From Acidobacteriota bacterium (GTDB lineage: Bacteria; Acidobacteriota; Terriglobia; Acidiferrales; UBA7541): a stretch of 54,065 bases of DNA. The notes under the pieces were generated by a model. The model worked only from the letters and a program-made list of their open reading frames with translations. It did no database searches and was not told the DNA's origin. The DNA lies in contig QHYZ01000126.1 of assembly GCA_003225295.1 (NCBI GenBank), positions 1 through 54,065 on the forward strand. Reading direction: 5' to 3'. The first letter of the stretch is position 1. Every line of letters begins with the position of its first letter. Position numbers and translations under genes: made by a program. Below are positions 42,379-52,385 of this stretch, piece after piece.

Positions 42379-43791
42379 TCACGCAAAGTCGGAGGGCGGT
42401 GCTGGCCAGGGGCCGCGCCCCTGCTCGATGGCCTCTGCGACGGCCAAGACCAGTTCGTCTTCAAACGGCCGGCCGACGACTTGGACACCAATGGGCAGTC
42501 CTTCCTTTGAAACCCCGGCCGGGACCGAGACGCCGGGAAAGCCGGTCAAGTTCAGCCATTGGGAAAACCGCATGGTGTGGCGGTACCCCACGCCGGGGAG
42601 GTAATTTCCCTGCCCGTGACGAAACGCGGGACTTGTGGAAACGGGGGAGAGCAGAACCGCCGTGTCCTGCATTTGGCGCAGAATTTCGGCGCGGAGAAGA
42701 TCCCGATCCGCACAGGCTTTCGTGAATCGCTGGAGCGTTATCGGACCTTCCGAGGTTGCGTAAGCGAGATACTCGCGAAACATTGGGCTGATTTTATCTT
42801 CATAGCCGTCGACACTGTGCCGGAACAAATTGCCGATCACCGGACCAAAGAAGAACCACCAAAGATCGAGCGCGCGATCGAGTCCATCCAGCCGGAAGGG
42901 TTCGACGGTGAGGCCTCGCTCGTCGAGTGATTTTGCGGCTCGCTCGACCGTCGCGCGCGTCTCCGCAGTTGCGACCCCCAGCGTGTCGCTCTCCAGAATT
43001 CCGATGCGCATCTTCAGCAGTTCATCCTCTAAGCAGGCGCGCAAGGGAACCGGGGCGGAGAGCGCATCGCCTGCGTCCGGCCCGGCCATCACTTCGACAA
43101 GCGAACGCACATCCGCGATAGTGCGGGCCATGGGTCCGACAACGCCGATCCAGGAAAAAGCGCCGGCACCCGGTGGAAAATGCCCGGTGGCAGGTATGCG
43201 GCCGGGGGTGGGTTTTAGTCCGCAAATGCCGCAAAAATGCGCAGGCACGCGAATCGAGCCGCCACCATCACTGCCAACACCGCCTGCCGAGCACCCTGTA
43301 GCAATCGCCGCCGCTTCGCCTCCGCTCGAGCCGCCCGCGGAGTGTGTCAAATCCCACGGGTTGCTCGTTTTTCCAGTGAGCAGGTTGTCAGCTTCGTAAG
43401 CCATCAAAAATTCGGGAGTGTTGGTATTCCCGAGGAGGATGGCGCCGGCCGCTTTCAACCGCGAAACAAGCGGAGCATCCTGTTTGGGAAGGTAGTCCTT
43501 GCGGAGCAGGGAACCGGCGGGGCAGGGCCAACCGGCGACATCAATACAACTCTTGATGGTGAGCGGCACGCCATGAAGAGGCCCGAGATGATCGCCGAGC
43601 AAAACAGAATTCTCCGCCGCGCGAGCCTGCTGGCGGGCTCCCTCGGCATCCAGATGGACAAACGCATTCAGTTTCGGTTGCAGCGTCTCGATGCGTTTAA
43701 GATGGAGTTCGACGATCTCCACGGGGGAGACCTTCTTGGAGCGAATTTGCCGCGCGATTTCCGCTAATGTCCAGTAAGGGAAGAAGCTCAT
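42379..43791 (-). CDS. Amidase-signature-family amidase
   Basis: 470 residues from the ATG at 43791; a TTG further up would add 14 residues without benefit. The Ser-cisSer-Lys triad of the amidase signature family is intact: Lys80 (PLTIKSC), Ser155 (HSAGGSSGGE) and Ser179 (GSDGGGSIRVPA). Total length is typical. No signal peptide, hence cytoplasmic. Substrate is not predictable; members hydrolyse amides, carbamates or, as GatA, Gln-tRNA. Residues around LKPTPGRIPATGHFPP are not GatA-like and no gatB/gatC is adjacent, so GatA is unlikely. It stands alone between convergent TPR and divergent CRTAC1 genes. Confidence 0.92.
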   Translation of the reverse strand: MSFFPYWTLAEIARQIRSKKVSPVEIVELHLKRIETLQPKLNAFVHLDAEGARQQARAAENSVLLGDHLGPLHGVPLTIKSCIDVAGWPCPAGSLLRKDYLPKQDAPLVSRLKAAGAILLGNTNTPEFLMAYEADNLLTGKTSNPWDLTHSAGGSSGGEAAAIATGCSAGGVGSDGGGSIRVPAHFCGICGLKPTPGRIPATGHFPPGAGAFSWIGVVGPMARTIADVRSLVEVMAGPDAGDALSAPVPLRACLEDELLKMRIGILESDTLGVATAETRATVERAAKSLDERGLTVEPFRLDGLDRALDLWWFFFGPVIGNLFRHSVDGYEDKISPMFREYLAYATSEGPITLQRFTKACADRDLLRAEILRQMQDTAVLLSPVSTSPAFRHGQGNYLPGVGYRHTMRFSQWLNLTGFPGVSVPAGVSKEGLPIGVQVVGRPFEDELVLAVAEAIEQGRGPWPAPPSDFA

Positions 43792-43970
43792 GGCCCGATG
43801 CGCGAGAGTAAGCGTACATGCGGCAGAGGTCAAGCATCCGGGGCAAAACGCAACTCGGGGAGCATAAAAACGGTTGACGATGTGAATGGCAGCCGGGAGA
43901 ATTCCAATTGCGCCCGGTCGGGCAGTACATGGAATTCGAGCATCCCGCGCGGACAGGAAGAAACATTTTC

Positions 43971-46900
43971 ATGCGTGCAACTCAGCGGCGTGCAGTGGGC
44001 ATAATTTCAGTTTGCTCAATCTTGATTTGCTGTGCCGCGATATTGGTGCGTTCCAGCGCGCCGGCTGCGCAGGAGAAGTCTGCGGCCACAAAGAAGTCCG
44101 GGTCGTCGGGCGGCGGAATCGCGGACGCCTATCGTTTCAATACGCTCGGCGTTGCCTACATGAATCAGCAGCGCCCCGCTGACGCGCAAAAATATTTTGA
44201 ACAAGCCTGCGAGGCCGACCCCAAGTTTGCGGTGGCCCGGTTAAACCTGGGTGTCTCTCTGCTCGGCCAGCAGAAATTGGAGTCCGCGCGCGCGGCACTC
44301 GAAGCCGCTGCGCAGCAGCTTCCTAAGGACGCTTACGCTTGGTACAACCTCGGACTTGCCTACAAGGACCTCGGAGAATCGGAGAAGGGCATCGTGGCTT
44401 TTCAGCACGTCACGGAGATCGCTCCTAACGAACCTGACGCCTATTATTTTGTCGGATACCTGAACGCCCAGCTGCAGAAATATGACCAAGCTATCGCCGC
44501 ATTTCAGAAAGGGTTGGCTCTTTATCCGTTTCACGCTTCGTCGGAATTCGGCTTGGCACGCGCATTTCAGAGGAAAGGCGATGCTGCTTCGGCGCGCGAA
44601 CACTTGGCACGTTTTCAGAAAATCACGGCGGAGCATCTCGGAGCGCCGTTCGGCGCGGGCTATGGCGATCAAGGCCGCTACTCACTTGCGGAGCTGCCGC
44701 TGAGCTCAGTTGCGGATGTGCCGGCGGCGATTCCGGTGCGATTTACTGCGCAAGCGAATGCGTTTGTCTCGAGGAGTGCAGCTGGAAGCCGCGTCGAAAT
44801 CGGACCGAGCACCGGCGCCTGCTGGTTCGACTACGATGGGGATGGCAAGCCGGATCTTTTTCTGGTAAGCGGCGCGGCGGACGGCACGAGCCGTTTGCTG
44901 CGCAATCTGGGCGATGGACGCTTCGCGGATGTGACCCAAGAGACTGGAATTCGCTTGAACGGGAGCGGCTTCGGATGTGCGGCCGGGGATTTCGACAATG
45001 ACGGCCATACGGATCTGGCGGTTTGTTTGAGTGACGGTGTCCGGTTACTTGGCAACAAGGGAGACGGCAAGTTCGAGGACGTGACCCAAGCGGCGGGAAT
45101 CCGCAGAGAAAAAGGCTGCGTGGGCCTCACTTTTGTGGATTATGACCATGATGGCGACCTGGATCTCTACATCACAACGGCGCCCGATTCAGCTGCGCCG
45201 GGCACGCCGCCCCACAATGTTCTTTGGCGCAACAATGGGAATAACAAATTCACGGATGTGTCTGCGGAAACGGGGCTCGGTTTTGCAGCTACAGGTGCCG
45301 GCATGGTAACCACCGATTTCAACAATGACCGCGCCATTGACTTCGTCATCGCGGGCGGTCAGGCGGGAGCTGCGATCTATCTCAATCCGCGCGACGGGGA
45401 ATTCAGGCCGCTCGGCGCCATCGATTTCAACAAGGAGAAGTTGCCACCGGCGGTGGGCGTAGTGGCTTTCGACTTCAATAAAGACGGCTGGATGGATCTG
45501 GCCTTCACGCACGCGGGCGCCCCGGGAATCAGCTTGTGGCGGAATGTGGAAGGGAAGCGACTAGAACGTGTTGCGCTCCCCGATTTAGGGTGGCAGCACG
45601 GCTGGGGAATTGCCGCGCTCGATTACGACAATGACGGCTGGCTCGATCTTATCGCCGCGGGAGAATCGAGCAGCGGAGCGGAGTTGCGGTTGCTGCGAAA
45701 TCTGGGGAGCCAAGGGTGGGCCAACGTCAGCAAGGAAGTGCGCCTCGATGCGTTCAAGCTGAGTCAACCGCGTGCGATTGCGGTCGCGGACATCGATGGA
45801 AACGGGGATGCGGATCTAGTCGTGACACAGCTAGGGGGAGGGCCGATTGTTCTGCGCAATGAGGGCGGCAATCAGCATGACTGGATGAGCATCGACCTCA
45901 AGGCGCTCAATGACAACAAAAGCGGGATCGGAACGAAAGTCGAACTCTATGCAGGCATGCTGTATCAAAAGTGGGAAGTGGCCGGCGCGGCGGGGTATTT
46001 GGGACAGAGCGCCGCTCCGATTCTGGCCGGCCTCGGCTCGGAGCACAACGCCGAAGTGGTGCGGCTGCTGTGGCCTACGGGCGTCCCACAGGACGAAATA
46101 AACCTGACCACGAAGAAAGTGCAGAGCATCACCGAACTCGATCGTCGCGGGAGCTCGTGCCCCGTTTTGTTTTCGTGGAATGGCCGCGAGTATGAATTCA
46201 TCGCGGACATGATCGGACCAGGCGTGGTGGGCCACTGGGTCGCGCCCGGGGAAAGGGACGTTCCCGATCCCGACGAGTACTTAAAGGTGCCTGCGCGTAG
46301 CGTGATGGCTCGGAACGGTCTGCTCAGCTTCCGCTTCATGGAGCCGATGGAAGAAACGGTGTATCTCGACCGGGTGCGGCTGCTGGCCATCGATCATCCG
46401 GCGCCGTACGAAGTTTTTCCAAATGAACGATTCGTGAGCGCGCCCCCTTTTCCGGAGTTCCGCGTGATCGCCAGCAGCGACGCGCACCCGCCAATCGGCG
46501 CGTGGGACGACCGCGGGAATGATGTGCTGCCGCTGATCTCCAAGCGCGACCGCAAGTACGTCACGAGTTTCGAAGCGTTGCCGTTTGCGGGATTCGCCAA
46601 GTTGCACTGGATCGACCTCGACCTCGGTGAATGGGATAGGCAAAAACCATTGCGATTGATCATCGATGGTTACACGGATTACTTCACCGCGACTTCGATG
46701 TACGCGGCGGATCAAGCCGGAATCAAAGTGATTCCGCCGTATGTGGAAGCCCTCGATGCGCAAGGCAAGTGGACGCGTGTCGTCGAAGACATGGGTTTTC
46801 CGGCGGGGCTCGAACGGACCATGGTTGCGGACCTGACCGGCAACCTTCCCGCAGGAACGCGGCGGATTCGCATCGTCAACAATCTGAAAGTGTATTGGGA

Positions 46901-47450
46901 CGCAATTCGAATTGACCAGACACCCGGCGCACCGGATATGCGCGTGGCGCAAGTGCCTCTCGCAAGGGCGGCGCTCGATTTCGTCGGCTATCCTCGCGAG
47001 ACGCGTCTGCAGCCGGCGAGCGACACGGTCTATTCGTACTCGCAGCGGAGCATGACCGGCCCCTACGCGCGCGCCGCTGGAAATTACACGCGCTACGGCG
47101 ATGTGTATGGTTTGCTATGCGCCTCCGACGATCGCTTTGTCGTCTTTGGCTCCGGCGAGGGGCTGAAGCTCGATTTTGATCCCCAGCAGCTTCCGGCGCT
47201 GCCGGCCGGATGGGTTCGCGATTATTTCTTTTACGCCGACGGCTTCGAAAAGGATCTCGATTTCTACGCAGCCCACGCGTTTACTGTCGAGCCGCTACCG
47301 CGGCATTCGCTGCTGCCGTATCCGTATCCCGAGGGTCGAGATTATCCGGCCGACGCGGAACATCTGGGCTACCAGTTGGAGTACAATACGCGATCACGCT
47401 CGGAACGCATGCCGCCGAGCCTGCGCTACCAGTATTCTTCGCCGCGCTGA
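43971..47450 (+). CDS. Giant exported fusion: TPR + FG-GAP/CRTAC1 + ASPIC/UnbV + C-terminal beta domain
   Basis: 1159 residues from the ATG at 43971 (signal segment GIISVCSILICCAAILV); an ATG at 43929 is an alternative. Residues 50-210 hold four to five TPRs (FNTLGVAYMNQQRPADAQKYFEQA). From about 270 come FG-GAP repeats with DYDGDGKPD, DFDNDGHTD, DYDHDGDLD, DFNNDRAID, DFNKDGWMD, DYDNDGWLD and DIDGNGDAD. ASPIC/UnbV-like sequence at about 640-720 (IGTKVELYAG, VVRLLWPTGVPQDEI). The last ~420 residues start with CPVLFSWNGREYEFIADM and form a domain also seen behind TPRs in other phyla, of unknown function. Combines in one chain what the 16060-25528 island encodes as separate proteins. Confidence 0.87.
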   Translation: MRATQRRAVGIISVCSILICCAAILVRSSAPAAQEKSAATKKSGSSGGGIADAYRFNTLGVAYMNQQRPADAQKYFEQACEADPKFAVARLNLGVSLLGQQKLESARAALEAAAQQLPKDAYAWYNLGLAYKDLGESEKGIVAFQHVTEIAPNEPDAYYFVGYLNAQLQKYDQAIAAFQKGLALYPFHASSEFGLARAFQRKGDAASAREHLARFQKITAEHLGAPFGAGYGDQGRYSLAELPLSSVADVPAAIPVRFTAQANAFVSRSAAGSRVEIGPSTGACWFDYDGDGKPDLFLVSGAADGTSRLLRNLGDGRFADVTQETGIRLNGSGFGCAAGDFDNDGHTDLAVCLSDGVRLLGNKGDGKFEDVTQAAGIRREKGCVGLTFVDYDHDGDLDLYITTAPDSAAPGTPPHNVLWRNNGNNKFTDVSAETGLGFAATGAGMVTTDFNNDRAIDFVIAGGQAGAAIYLNPRDGEFRPLGAIDFNKEKLPPAVGVVAFDFNKDGWMDLAFTHAGAPGISLWRNVEGKRLERVALPDLGWQHGWGIAALDYDNDGWLDLIAAGESSSGAELRLLRNLGSQGWANVSKEVRLDAFKLSQPRAIAVADIDGNGDADLVVTQLGGGPIVLRNEGGNQHDWMSIDLKALNDNKSGIGTKVELYAGMLYQKWEVAGAAGYLGQSAAPILAGLGSEHNAEVVRLLWPTGVPQDEINLTTKKVQSITELDRRGSSCPVLFSWNGREYEFIADMIGPGVVGHWVAPGERDVPDPDEYLKVPARSVMARNGLLSFRFMEPMEETVYLDRVRLLAIDHPAPYEVFPNERFVSAPPFPEFRVIASSDAHPPIGAWDDRGNDVLPLISKRDRKYVTSFEALPFAGFAKLHWIDLDLGEWDRQKPLRLIIDGYTDYFTATSMYAADQAGIKVIPPYVEALDAQGKWTRVVEDMGFPAGLERTMVADLTGNLPAGTRRIRIVNNLKVYWDAIRIDQTPGAPDMRVAQVPLARAALDFVGYPRETRLQPASDTVYSYSQRSMTGPYARAAGNYTRYGDVYGLLCASDDRFVVFGSGEGLKLDFDPQQLPALPAGWVRDYFFYADGFEKDLDFYAAHAFTVEPLPRHSLLPYPYPEGRDYPADAEHLGYQLEYNTRSRSERMPPSLRYQYSSPR

Positions 47451-47461
47451 AGCGGGCGCAC

Positions 47462-48607
47462 TCAGCCCCAAAGCACCGGTACCCAGGCGCGATCCCGCGC
47501 ACTCTGTCCGATGGCTTCGCAGAGCAGCAACTCGTGGTTCCCGTTTGCAAATGTCGGGAAGGGCCGGCGCGCGTCGAAGTCTCCCGCATCCAGGTATCCG
47601 TAAAAATCACGGAAGAGCTGCACGAAGGTATCCGGGTATCCCTCGGGGTGCCCGCCGGGATACGCCGCGAAGCCCCGGGCGGCCGGACTCAGCAAAGCGG
47701 GATCTTTGGGAAGTACCTCGTTGGCGCGGTCGCGACGTCCGATCCAAAGCGTATTCGGGGACTCGGAGTTCCAAGCGAGTGAGCCTTTGCTGCCGTCGAT
47801 TTCGAACCACAGTCTGGCCTTGCGGCCGGCGCTGACCTGCGAGACGGTCATCACGCCGCGCAAGTCCTCTTCGAAGTGCAAGAGGACGGAGGCATAGTCA
47901 TCCGTGGTGATCGGAACATCATCGTGTTCGGCATTCGAGGCTTTCTGAAATGTTTCGACGCGCCCCCGCGGCCGATGACGAATGGGCAAGACGGTTGCCA
48001 GGTCCGCGCATACTTCCGTAATTTTCCGCCCAGTAATCCACATCATCAGGTCCAGCCAATGCGTGCCGATGTCGGAGACGGCGCGAAGCTCGCCGCCAAG
48101 TTTTGGATCCAGCCGCCAGTTCCAGTCAGTCGGGAAGAGCAGCCAATCCTGTAGAAAACTTCCATGAACAAGACGCGGCTGCCCGATCACGCCGCTCGTC
48201 ACAGCGGCCTTTGCTTCATGGCATAGCGGGTAGTAACGGATGTTGTAAGCGACACCTCCCACGCACCGGCGCTCTCTTGCAAGCTTTACCAGCATTTCCG
48301 ATTCGCGCGAATCCATGGCCAGAGGTTTTTCGCAAAGGACATGTTTTCCGGCACGAAGCATGCGGCTGGCCTGCTCGAAGTGCGCGTGATTCGGTGTGCA
48401 AATGTGCACCACGCTGACGTCGTGATCTTCGGCCAGTTCGTCGAGCGAAACATAGGCGCGCTCGAGGCCCAATGACTCGCTAAGCATTTCGCTGCGCTCG
48501 CGGGAACTGCCGAGCATTCCGCGCACGGAAACGCCAATTCTTCGCAAAGAATCGAGATGCGCTTTGCCCACGAATCCCAAACCGATCACCGCTGCAGTTT
48601 GCTTCAT
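47462..48607 (-). CDS. Gfo/Idh/MocA-family oxidoreductase (cytosolic)
   Basis: 381 residues. The N-terminus starts directly with the NAD(P)-binding fold ([21 protein letters not shown]), so it is cytoplasmic, unlike the Tat-exported relative at 33710-35062. Other family marks: [27 protein letters not shown] (catalytic EKP), a sandwich domain with [22 protein letters not shown] (His near the active site). Probable role: oxidation or reduction of a sugar or inositol derivative imported after periplasmic processing. Divergent from the GH3 gene with about 150 bp between starts, which suggests shared control. Confidence 0.9.
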   Translation of the reverse strand: MKQTAAVIGLGFVGKAHLDSLRRIGVSVRGMLGSSRERSEMLSESLGLERAYVSLDELAEDHDVSVVHICTPNHAHFEQASRMLRAGKHVLCEKPLAMDSRESEMLVKLARERRCVGGVAYNIRYYPLCHEAKAAVTSGVIGQPRLVHGSFLQDWLLFPTDWNWRLDPKLGGELRAVSDIGTHWLDLMMWITGRKITEVCADLATVLPIRHRPRGRVETFQKASNAEHDDVPITTDDYASVLLHFEEDLRGVMTVSQVSAGRKARLWFEIDGSKGSLAWNSESPNTLWIGRRDRANEVLPKDPALLSPAARGFAAYPGGHPEGYPDTFVQLFRDFYGYLDAGDFDARRPFPTFANGNHELLLCEAIGQSARDRAWVPVLWG

Positions 48608-48757
48608 ACTCAGGACTCCCGCGTATTCAGCTCCGTCGTTTTCTCCGCAGGTTGCAAGGTATCAGCTTTCAGAAGGTCCGCAATCGGAATCTTAGGAAAG
48701 CCGAAATTTGGACATCGCCGGCCTCCAGGGGGTAGGATGCTCGGAAAGGAGATACCC

Positions 48758-51076
48758 GTGTCCACACCGCAAAGAAGGCTCTGGCATATCGTTATTGTAC
48801 TGGCTGTTTGCACGGTAGTGGCAGTACCGTCCGGCGCCGATGACGCTGCTTCCCGGATGGTTGATAGCGAAGCGTTTTTGCGACAAAACTTGACTCCCGC
48901 GGGGCCTCCGGCAAGCGCTTCCGCCGCAGCTGTCGAGAAACTTCTCGCCCAAATGACGCTGAAGGAAAAAATTGGCCAGATGACGCAGCTGGAAATCGGC
49001 ATGATCAGCGATGGACAGGGCCAGTCCATTCGAATCAATTCTGAAAAATTACAGAAAGCCGTGGGCGAATACGGTGTGGGCTCCATTCTTAACGTGAATG
49101 ACGAAGCCTTGCCCGCAGAGAAGTGGCACGAGATTATCCGTGCCATCCAGGAAGAAGCGAAGAAATCCCGCTTGCAGATTCCCGTGCTCTACGGCATCGA
49201 TACCATCCACGGGGGGAATTACATCGTTGGGAGTACTCTTTTTCCCCAGCCGCTCGCGATGGCCGCCACGTGGAATCCGGAGCTGATGCTCCACGGCAGC
49301 CAGATCGCAGCTGCCGAGACGCGCAAGGCCGGCATTCCATGGTCTTTTTCACCCGTGCTCGATGCCGGGCGGCAGCCGCTGTGGTCGCGCTTGTGGGAGA
49401 CGTTCGGAGAGGATACTTATCTCGCCACGGTGATGGGTGTGGCCACGGTTCGCGGTTACGAAGGCAGCGATCTTTCGAGCCTCGGCAGCGTTGCTGCTTC
49501 GCTGAAACACTATGTGGGTTACAGCTATCCCGGCACCGGCGGTGACCGCAGCCCTGCGCTCATCCCGGAAAATACTTTGCGTGAATACTTTCTTCCCACG
49601 TTTGGCGCGGCTCTGAAAGCGGGCGCTCACACGGTGATGGTGAACTCCAGCGAAGTGAACGGAATCCCCGGCCACGCCAACGGCTATTTGCTCAAAGATG
49701 TTTTGCGAGGCGAACTCGGCTTGCAGGGATTCGTGGTCTCTGACTGGATGGATATCAAGAAACTTGTTGGCGTGCACCACATCGCGGCAAATGAGAAGGA
49801 AGCCACGCGCATCGCGATCCTTGCTGGAATCGACATGAGTATGGTGCCGAGCGATTACAGCTTTAGCAATCTATTGCTCGAGCTGGCGCAGGAAAGGAAA
49901 GTGCCTGCGAGCCGCATCGATGAAGCGGTGCGAAGGATTCTCAGGGTGAAGTACCAGCTCGGGCTCTTCGACGATCCGCTGCGCGGGATCGATTCGAAAA
50001 CGGTGATCGGCTCACCGGAATCACGCCAGGTTAGCCTCGAAGCCGCGCGCGAGTCCATCACTCTTCTGAAAAACGAGAACCACACTCTGCCGCTTGCAAA
50101 GACGGCGCACGTTCTCGTGACCGGGCCGGACGCCGATTCCCTGATTCCGCTGAATAACGGCTGGAGTTATACGTGGCAGGGTGACCGCGCGAGCATGTAT
50201 CCCCAGGACCGCGCGACGATTCTCAAAGCCATTCAGGAAAAAATCGGCGCCGCCAACGTGAGCTATGCTCCCGGCGTCACCTACAACAAGGAGGTTGACA
50301 TCGCCAAGGCTGCGGAAGCGGCGTCAAAGGTAGATGCCATTGTGATTTGCATCGGAGAATGGGCCTATGCGGAAACACCGGGCAACATCCCCGATCTCAC
50401 GTTACCAGACGCGCAGCTCCACCTTGCCCTGAAAATCATGGAAACGAAGAAGCCCGTGATCCTGGTGCTGACCGAAGGCCGCCCGCGCATCATCAGCCGC
50501 ATTGCAGAAGCCGCCAAAGCCATCGTGATGGCCTATAACCCCAGCAATGAAGGCGGGCCGGCCATTGCCGATGTTCTTTTCGGCGATGTGAATCCCAGCG
50601 GCAAGCTGCCCATTACCTATCCCCGCTCGACGAACCACCTCTTCACCTACGACCACAAAGTATTTGAAGGAGAGGATGGGGGAGAAGGCCAGGCGCTGGC
50701 TGCGCCGCAATTCGAATTTGGATCCGGGTTGAGCTATACGACTTTCTCGTATTCCGATTTGCGCGTTGTTCCGGCCTCGGCTTCGGGGAGCCAGTCCGTG
50801 CGCGTGGACGTGACGGTGAAGAACAGCGGCGACCGCGCTGGCAAGGAAGTCGTTCAACTGTTCCTGAACGAGCGCTTTGCGAGCGTGACGCCGCCATTAA
50901 AGCGGCTCAAGCGCTTCGCGAAAGTCCTGCTCCAACCTGGCGAGAGCCGCCACGTCTTTTTCGAGTTGGCGTCCGACGACTTGTCCTTTATCGGCGCCGA
51001 TAACAAACGCGTCGTCGAGCCCGGCGTCTTCGACGTGAAAATCGGCGGACTCCAGCAAAGTTTCGAATGGAAGTGA
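48758..51076 (+). CDS. Exported GH3-family beta-glucosidase
   Basis: 772 residues from the GTG at 48758 (AAGGAG six bases upstream; ATG at 48737 is an alternative). Signal peptide WHIVIVLAVCTVVAVPSGA. GH3 N-terminal TIM barrel (LKEKIGQMTQLEIGM, GIDTIHGGNYIVG, LKHYVGYSYP); the nucleophile is Asp329 in GFVVSDWMD. The C-terminal alpha/beta sandwich (ESITLLKNENHTLPLAK, LVTGPDADSL) and a fibronectin-III-like cap (VTVKNSGDRAGKEVVQLFL, LKRFAKVLLQPGES) complete the BglX-like layout. It removes terminal beta-linked glucose (or related) units in the periplasm and offers a hydrolytic alternative to the oxidative cleavage route nearby. Confidence 0.94.
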   Translation: MSTPQRRLWHIVIVLAVCTVVAVPSGADDAASRMVDSEAFLRQNLTPAGPPASASAAAVEKLLAQMTLKEKIGQMTQLEIGMISDGQGQSIRINSEKLQKAVGEYGVGSILNVNDEALPAEKWHEIIRAIQEEAKKSRLQIPVLYGIDTIHGGNYIVGSTLFPQPLAMAATWNPELMLHGSQIAAAETRKAGIPWSFSPVLDAGRQPLWSRLWETFGEDTYLATVMGVATVRGYEGSDLSSLGSVAASLKHYVGYSYPGTGGDRSPALIPENTLREYFLPTFGAALKAGAHTVMVNSSEVNGIPGHANGYLLKDVLRGELGLQGFVVSDWMDIKKLVGVHHIAANEKEATRIAILAGIDMSMVPSDYSFSNLLLELAQERKVPASRIDEAVRRILRVKYQLGLFDDPLRGIDSKTVIGSPESRQVSLEAARESITLLKNENHTLPLAKTAHVLVTGPDADSLIPLNNGWSYTWQGDRASMYPQDRATILKAIQEKIGAANVSYAPGVTYNKEVDIAKAAEAASKVDAIVICIGEWAYAETPGNIPDLTLPDAQLHLALKIMETKKPVILVLTEGRPRIISRIAEAAKAIVMAYNPSNEGGPAIADVLFGDVNPSGKLPITYPRSTNHLFTYDHKVFEGEDGGEGQALAAPQFEFGSGLSYTTFSYSDLRVVPASASGSQSVRVDVTVKNSGDRAGKEVVQLFLNERFASVTPPLKRLKRFAKVLLQPGESRHVFFELASDDLSFIGADNKRVVEPGVFDVKIGGLQQSFEWK

Positions 51077-51095
51077 GAGCGGCGAAGCCCCAGCG

Positions 51096-52385
51096 CTAAG
51101 GCTTGCGGGATTCCTGGAACGCATCCGGCGGATCGCGGTAGCACTCCTTCCAGAAGTCTTCAAGAGAAAGTGCGCCGGCGGTGAGCTGCTTCAAGGTCGC
51201 CAGGGTGACCCCGGCGATGCCGCCGTCTGCCGAATCGAAGATTACCACGACACCCTCGACTGCCAGAGTCGACGCGGGGTTATCCGTCGCGTACTTCTGA
51301 AAAACGGAGCTTGCGAAAGCGAGTTTTGCGCGTGCGCTGGTTTCTTTGGGGTTCTGCGAATCGGGCTGCACGGTAAAAATTTTCACGGCCTTTCCCTTCA
51401 GGGGCGCCCAATCTCCGGGAAAAGAACTATTCTCTTCGCGCACGATGCGGAACGCCGCTGGTTTTTCCACCGGAACTGCCGCGCCCTCGGGACTGAGCCG
51501 CGCGGCGACGAATTCCGACAACTCCAGATTGTTTCGGCGGATGTAACCGCGCGAAGGGCCGGAGATCTGCACGTGAATCCACTCGCGTTCCGCGTCGATG
51601 AACTCGAACTCATCCTCGGCGGCAGCGTTAAACAGGATGCGGGACCCTTCCGCAGGCTTGGCCAGCACCGGGGCGCCCGGTTTTTTCACGGCCACTAGGT
51701 TCAGAGGGTGCGCCTGGTTTTTCTGGATTTCCCGCAAGCTCTGAAGTTCCGCGTTCAATTCAGTCATGCGTTTTTCCTCGGCTTCACGGTTGGATCGCAA
51801 AGAGCCCAATTCATCGGCCGTGGTTCCGGGTTTTGCCGCAGGATTCGCCCCCGTGGAAATTCTAACACCAGGGAGGCCACCAAGATCGAGCTTCGGTCTC
51901 GGAGCGGAGATAGTAGCGCTCGAAAGCGAGCGCGCCGCGGAGGGCGTTGGCTTGCCGCCGAATTTCTCTTCCAAGCGGTCCAAAAGATCGAGCTCCAGAC
52001 GTCCGTTCGAGGGCAGCACCTGATAACCGGATTTCGCAGGATCTTTGTCTGCATACCACGCCGTAATTTTGGCGGTGACGCGCACGATTGTGCCGCCCGC
52101 CGTTCCCGGCAGCAAGTCAATGGAGAATTGATAAAAGGCGCGCTCGTATTGATTGAGCGGCTGGTCTCCGGTGGCCACGAAGCCGTCCACAATCGGGAGC
52201 TTTTGGCCGGAATACGCCTGCAGGTCCTTTAGCGCGCCCTCGACTTCTTCCGGGGGCTGCGGAAACGCGCGAGCGTAAGGCACAGCTTGAGGAAAAACCG
52301 CGGTCGCCAACAGCATGCCGAGGACGCCACCAAGTCCTCCCATTCGAATCGTGGAAATGAGGAATTTCTGTCCAGGTCTTTTCAC
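51096..52385 (-). CDS. Exported protein with coiled coil and SH3-like domain
   Basis: About 429 residues from the GTG at 52385, whose GTGA overlaps the stop of the preceding gene; an ATG at 52418 is possible. Signal peptide MGGLGGVLGMLLATAVFPQA after a basic start. A helical Glu/Arg-rich segment (EAEEKRMTELNAELQSLREIQKN) precedes an SH3-like stretch (APVLAKPAEGSRILFNAAAEDEF, EREWIHVQISGPSRGYIRR) of the kind that binds cell-wall or peptide ligands. The C-terminal third has no known fold. Coupled to the next gene, which ends in a similar SH3-like motif, so the two probably form a pair. Function unknown. Confidence 0.75.
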   Translation of the reverse strand: MKRPGQKFLISTIRMGGLGGVLGMLLATAVFPQAVPYARAFPQPPEEVEGALKDLQAYSGQKLPIVDGFVATGDQPLNQYERAFYQFSIDLLPGTAGGTIVRVTAKITAWYADKDPAKSGYQVLPSNGRLELDLLDRLEEKFGGKPTPSAARSLSSATISAPRPKLDLGGLPGVRISTGANPAAKPGTTADELGSLRSNREAEEKRMTELNAELQSLREIQKNQAHPLNLVAVKKPGAPVLAKPAEGSRILFNAAAEDEFEFIDAEREWIHVQISGPSRGYIRRNNLELSEFVAARLSPEGAAVPVEKPAAFRIVREENSSFPGDWAPLKGKAVKIFTVQPDSQNPKETSARAKLAFASSVFQKYATDNPASTLAVEGVVVIFDSADGGIAGVTLATLKQLTAGALSLEDFWKECYRDPPDAFQESRKP

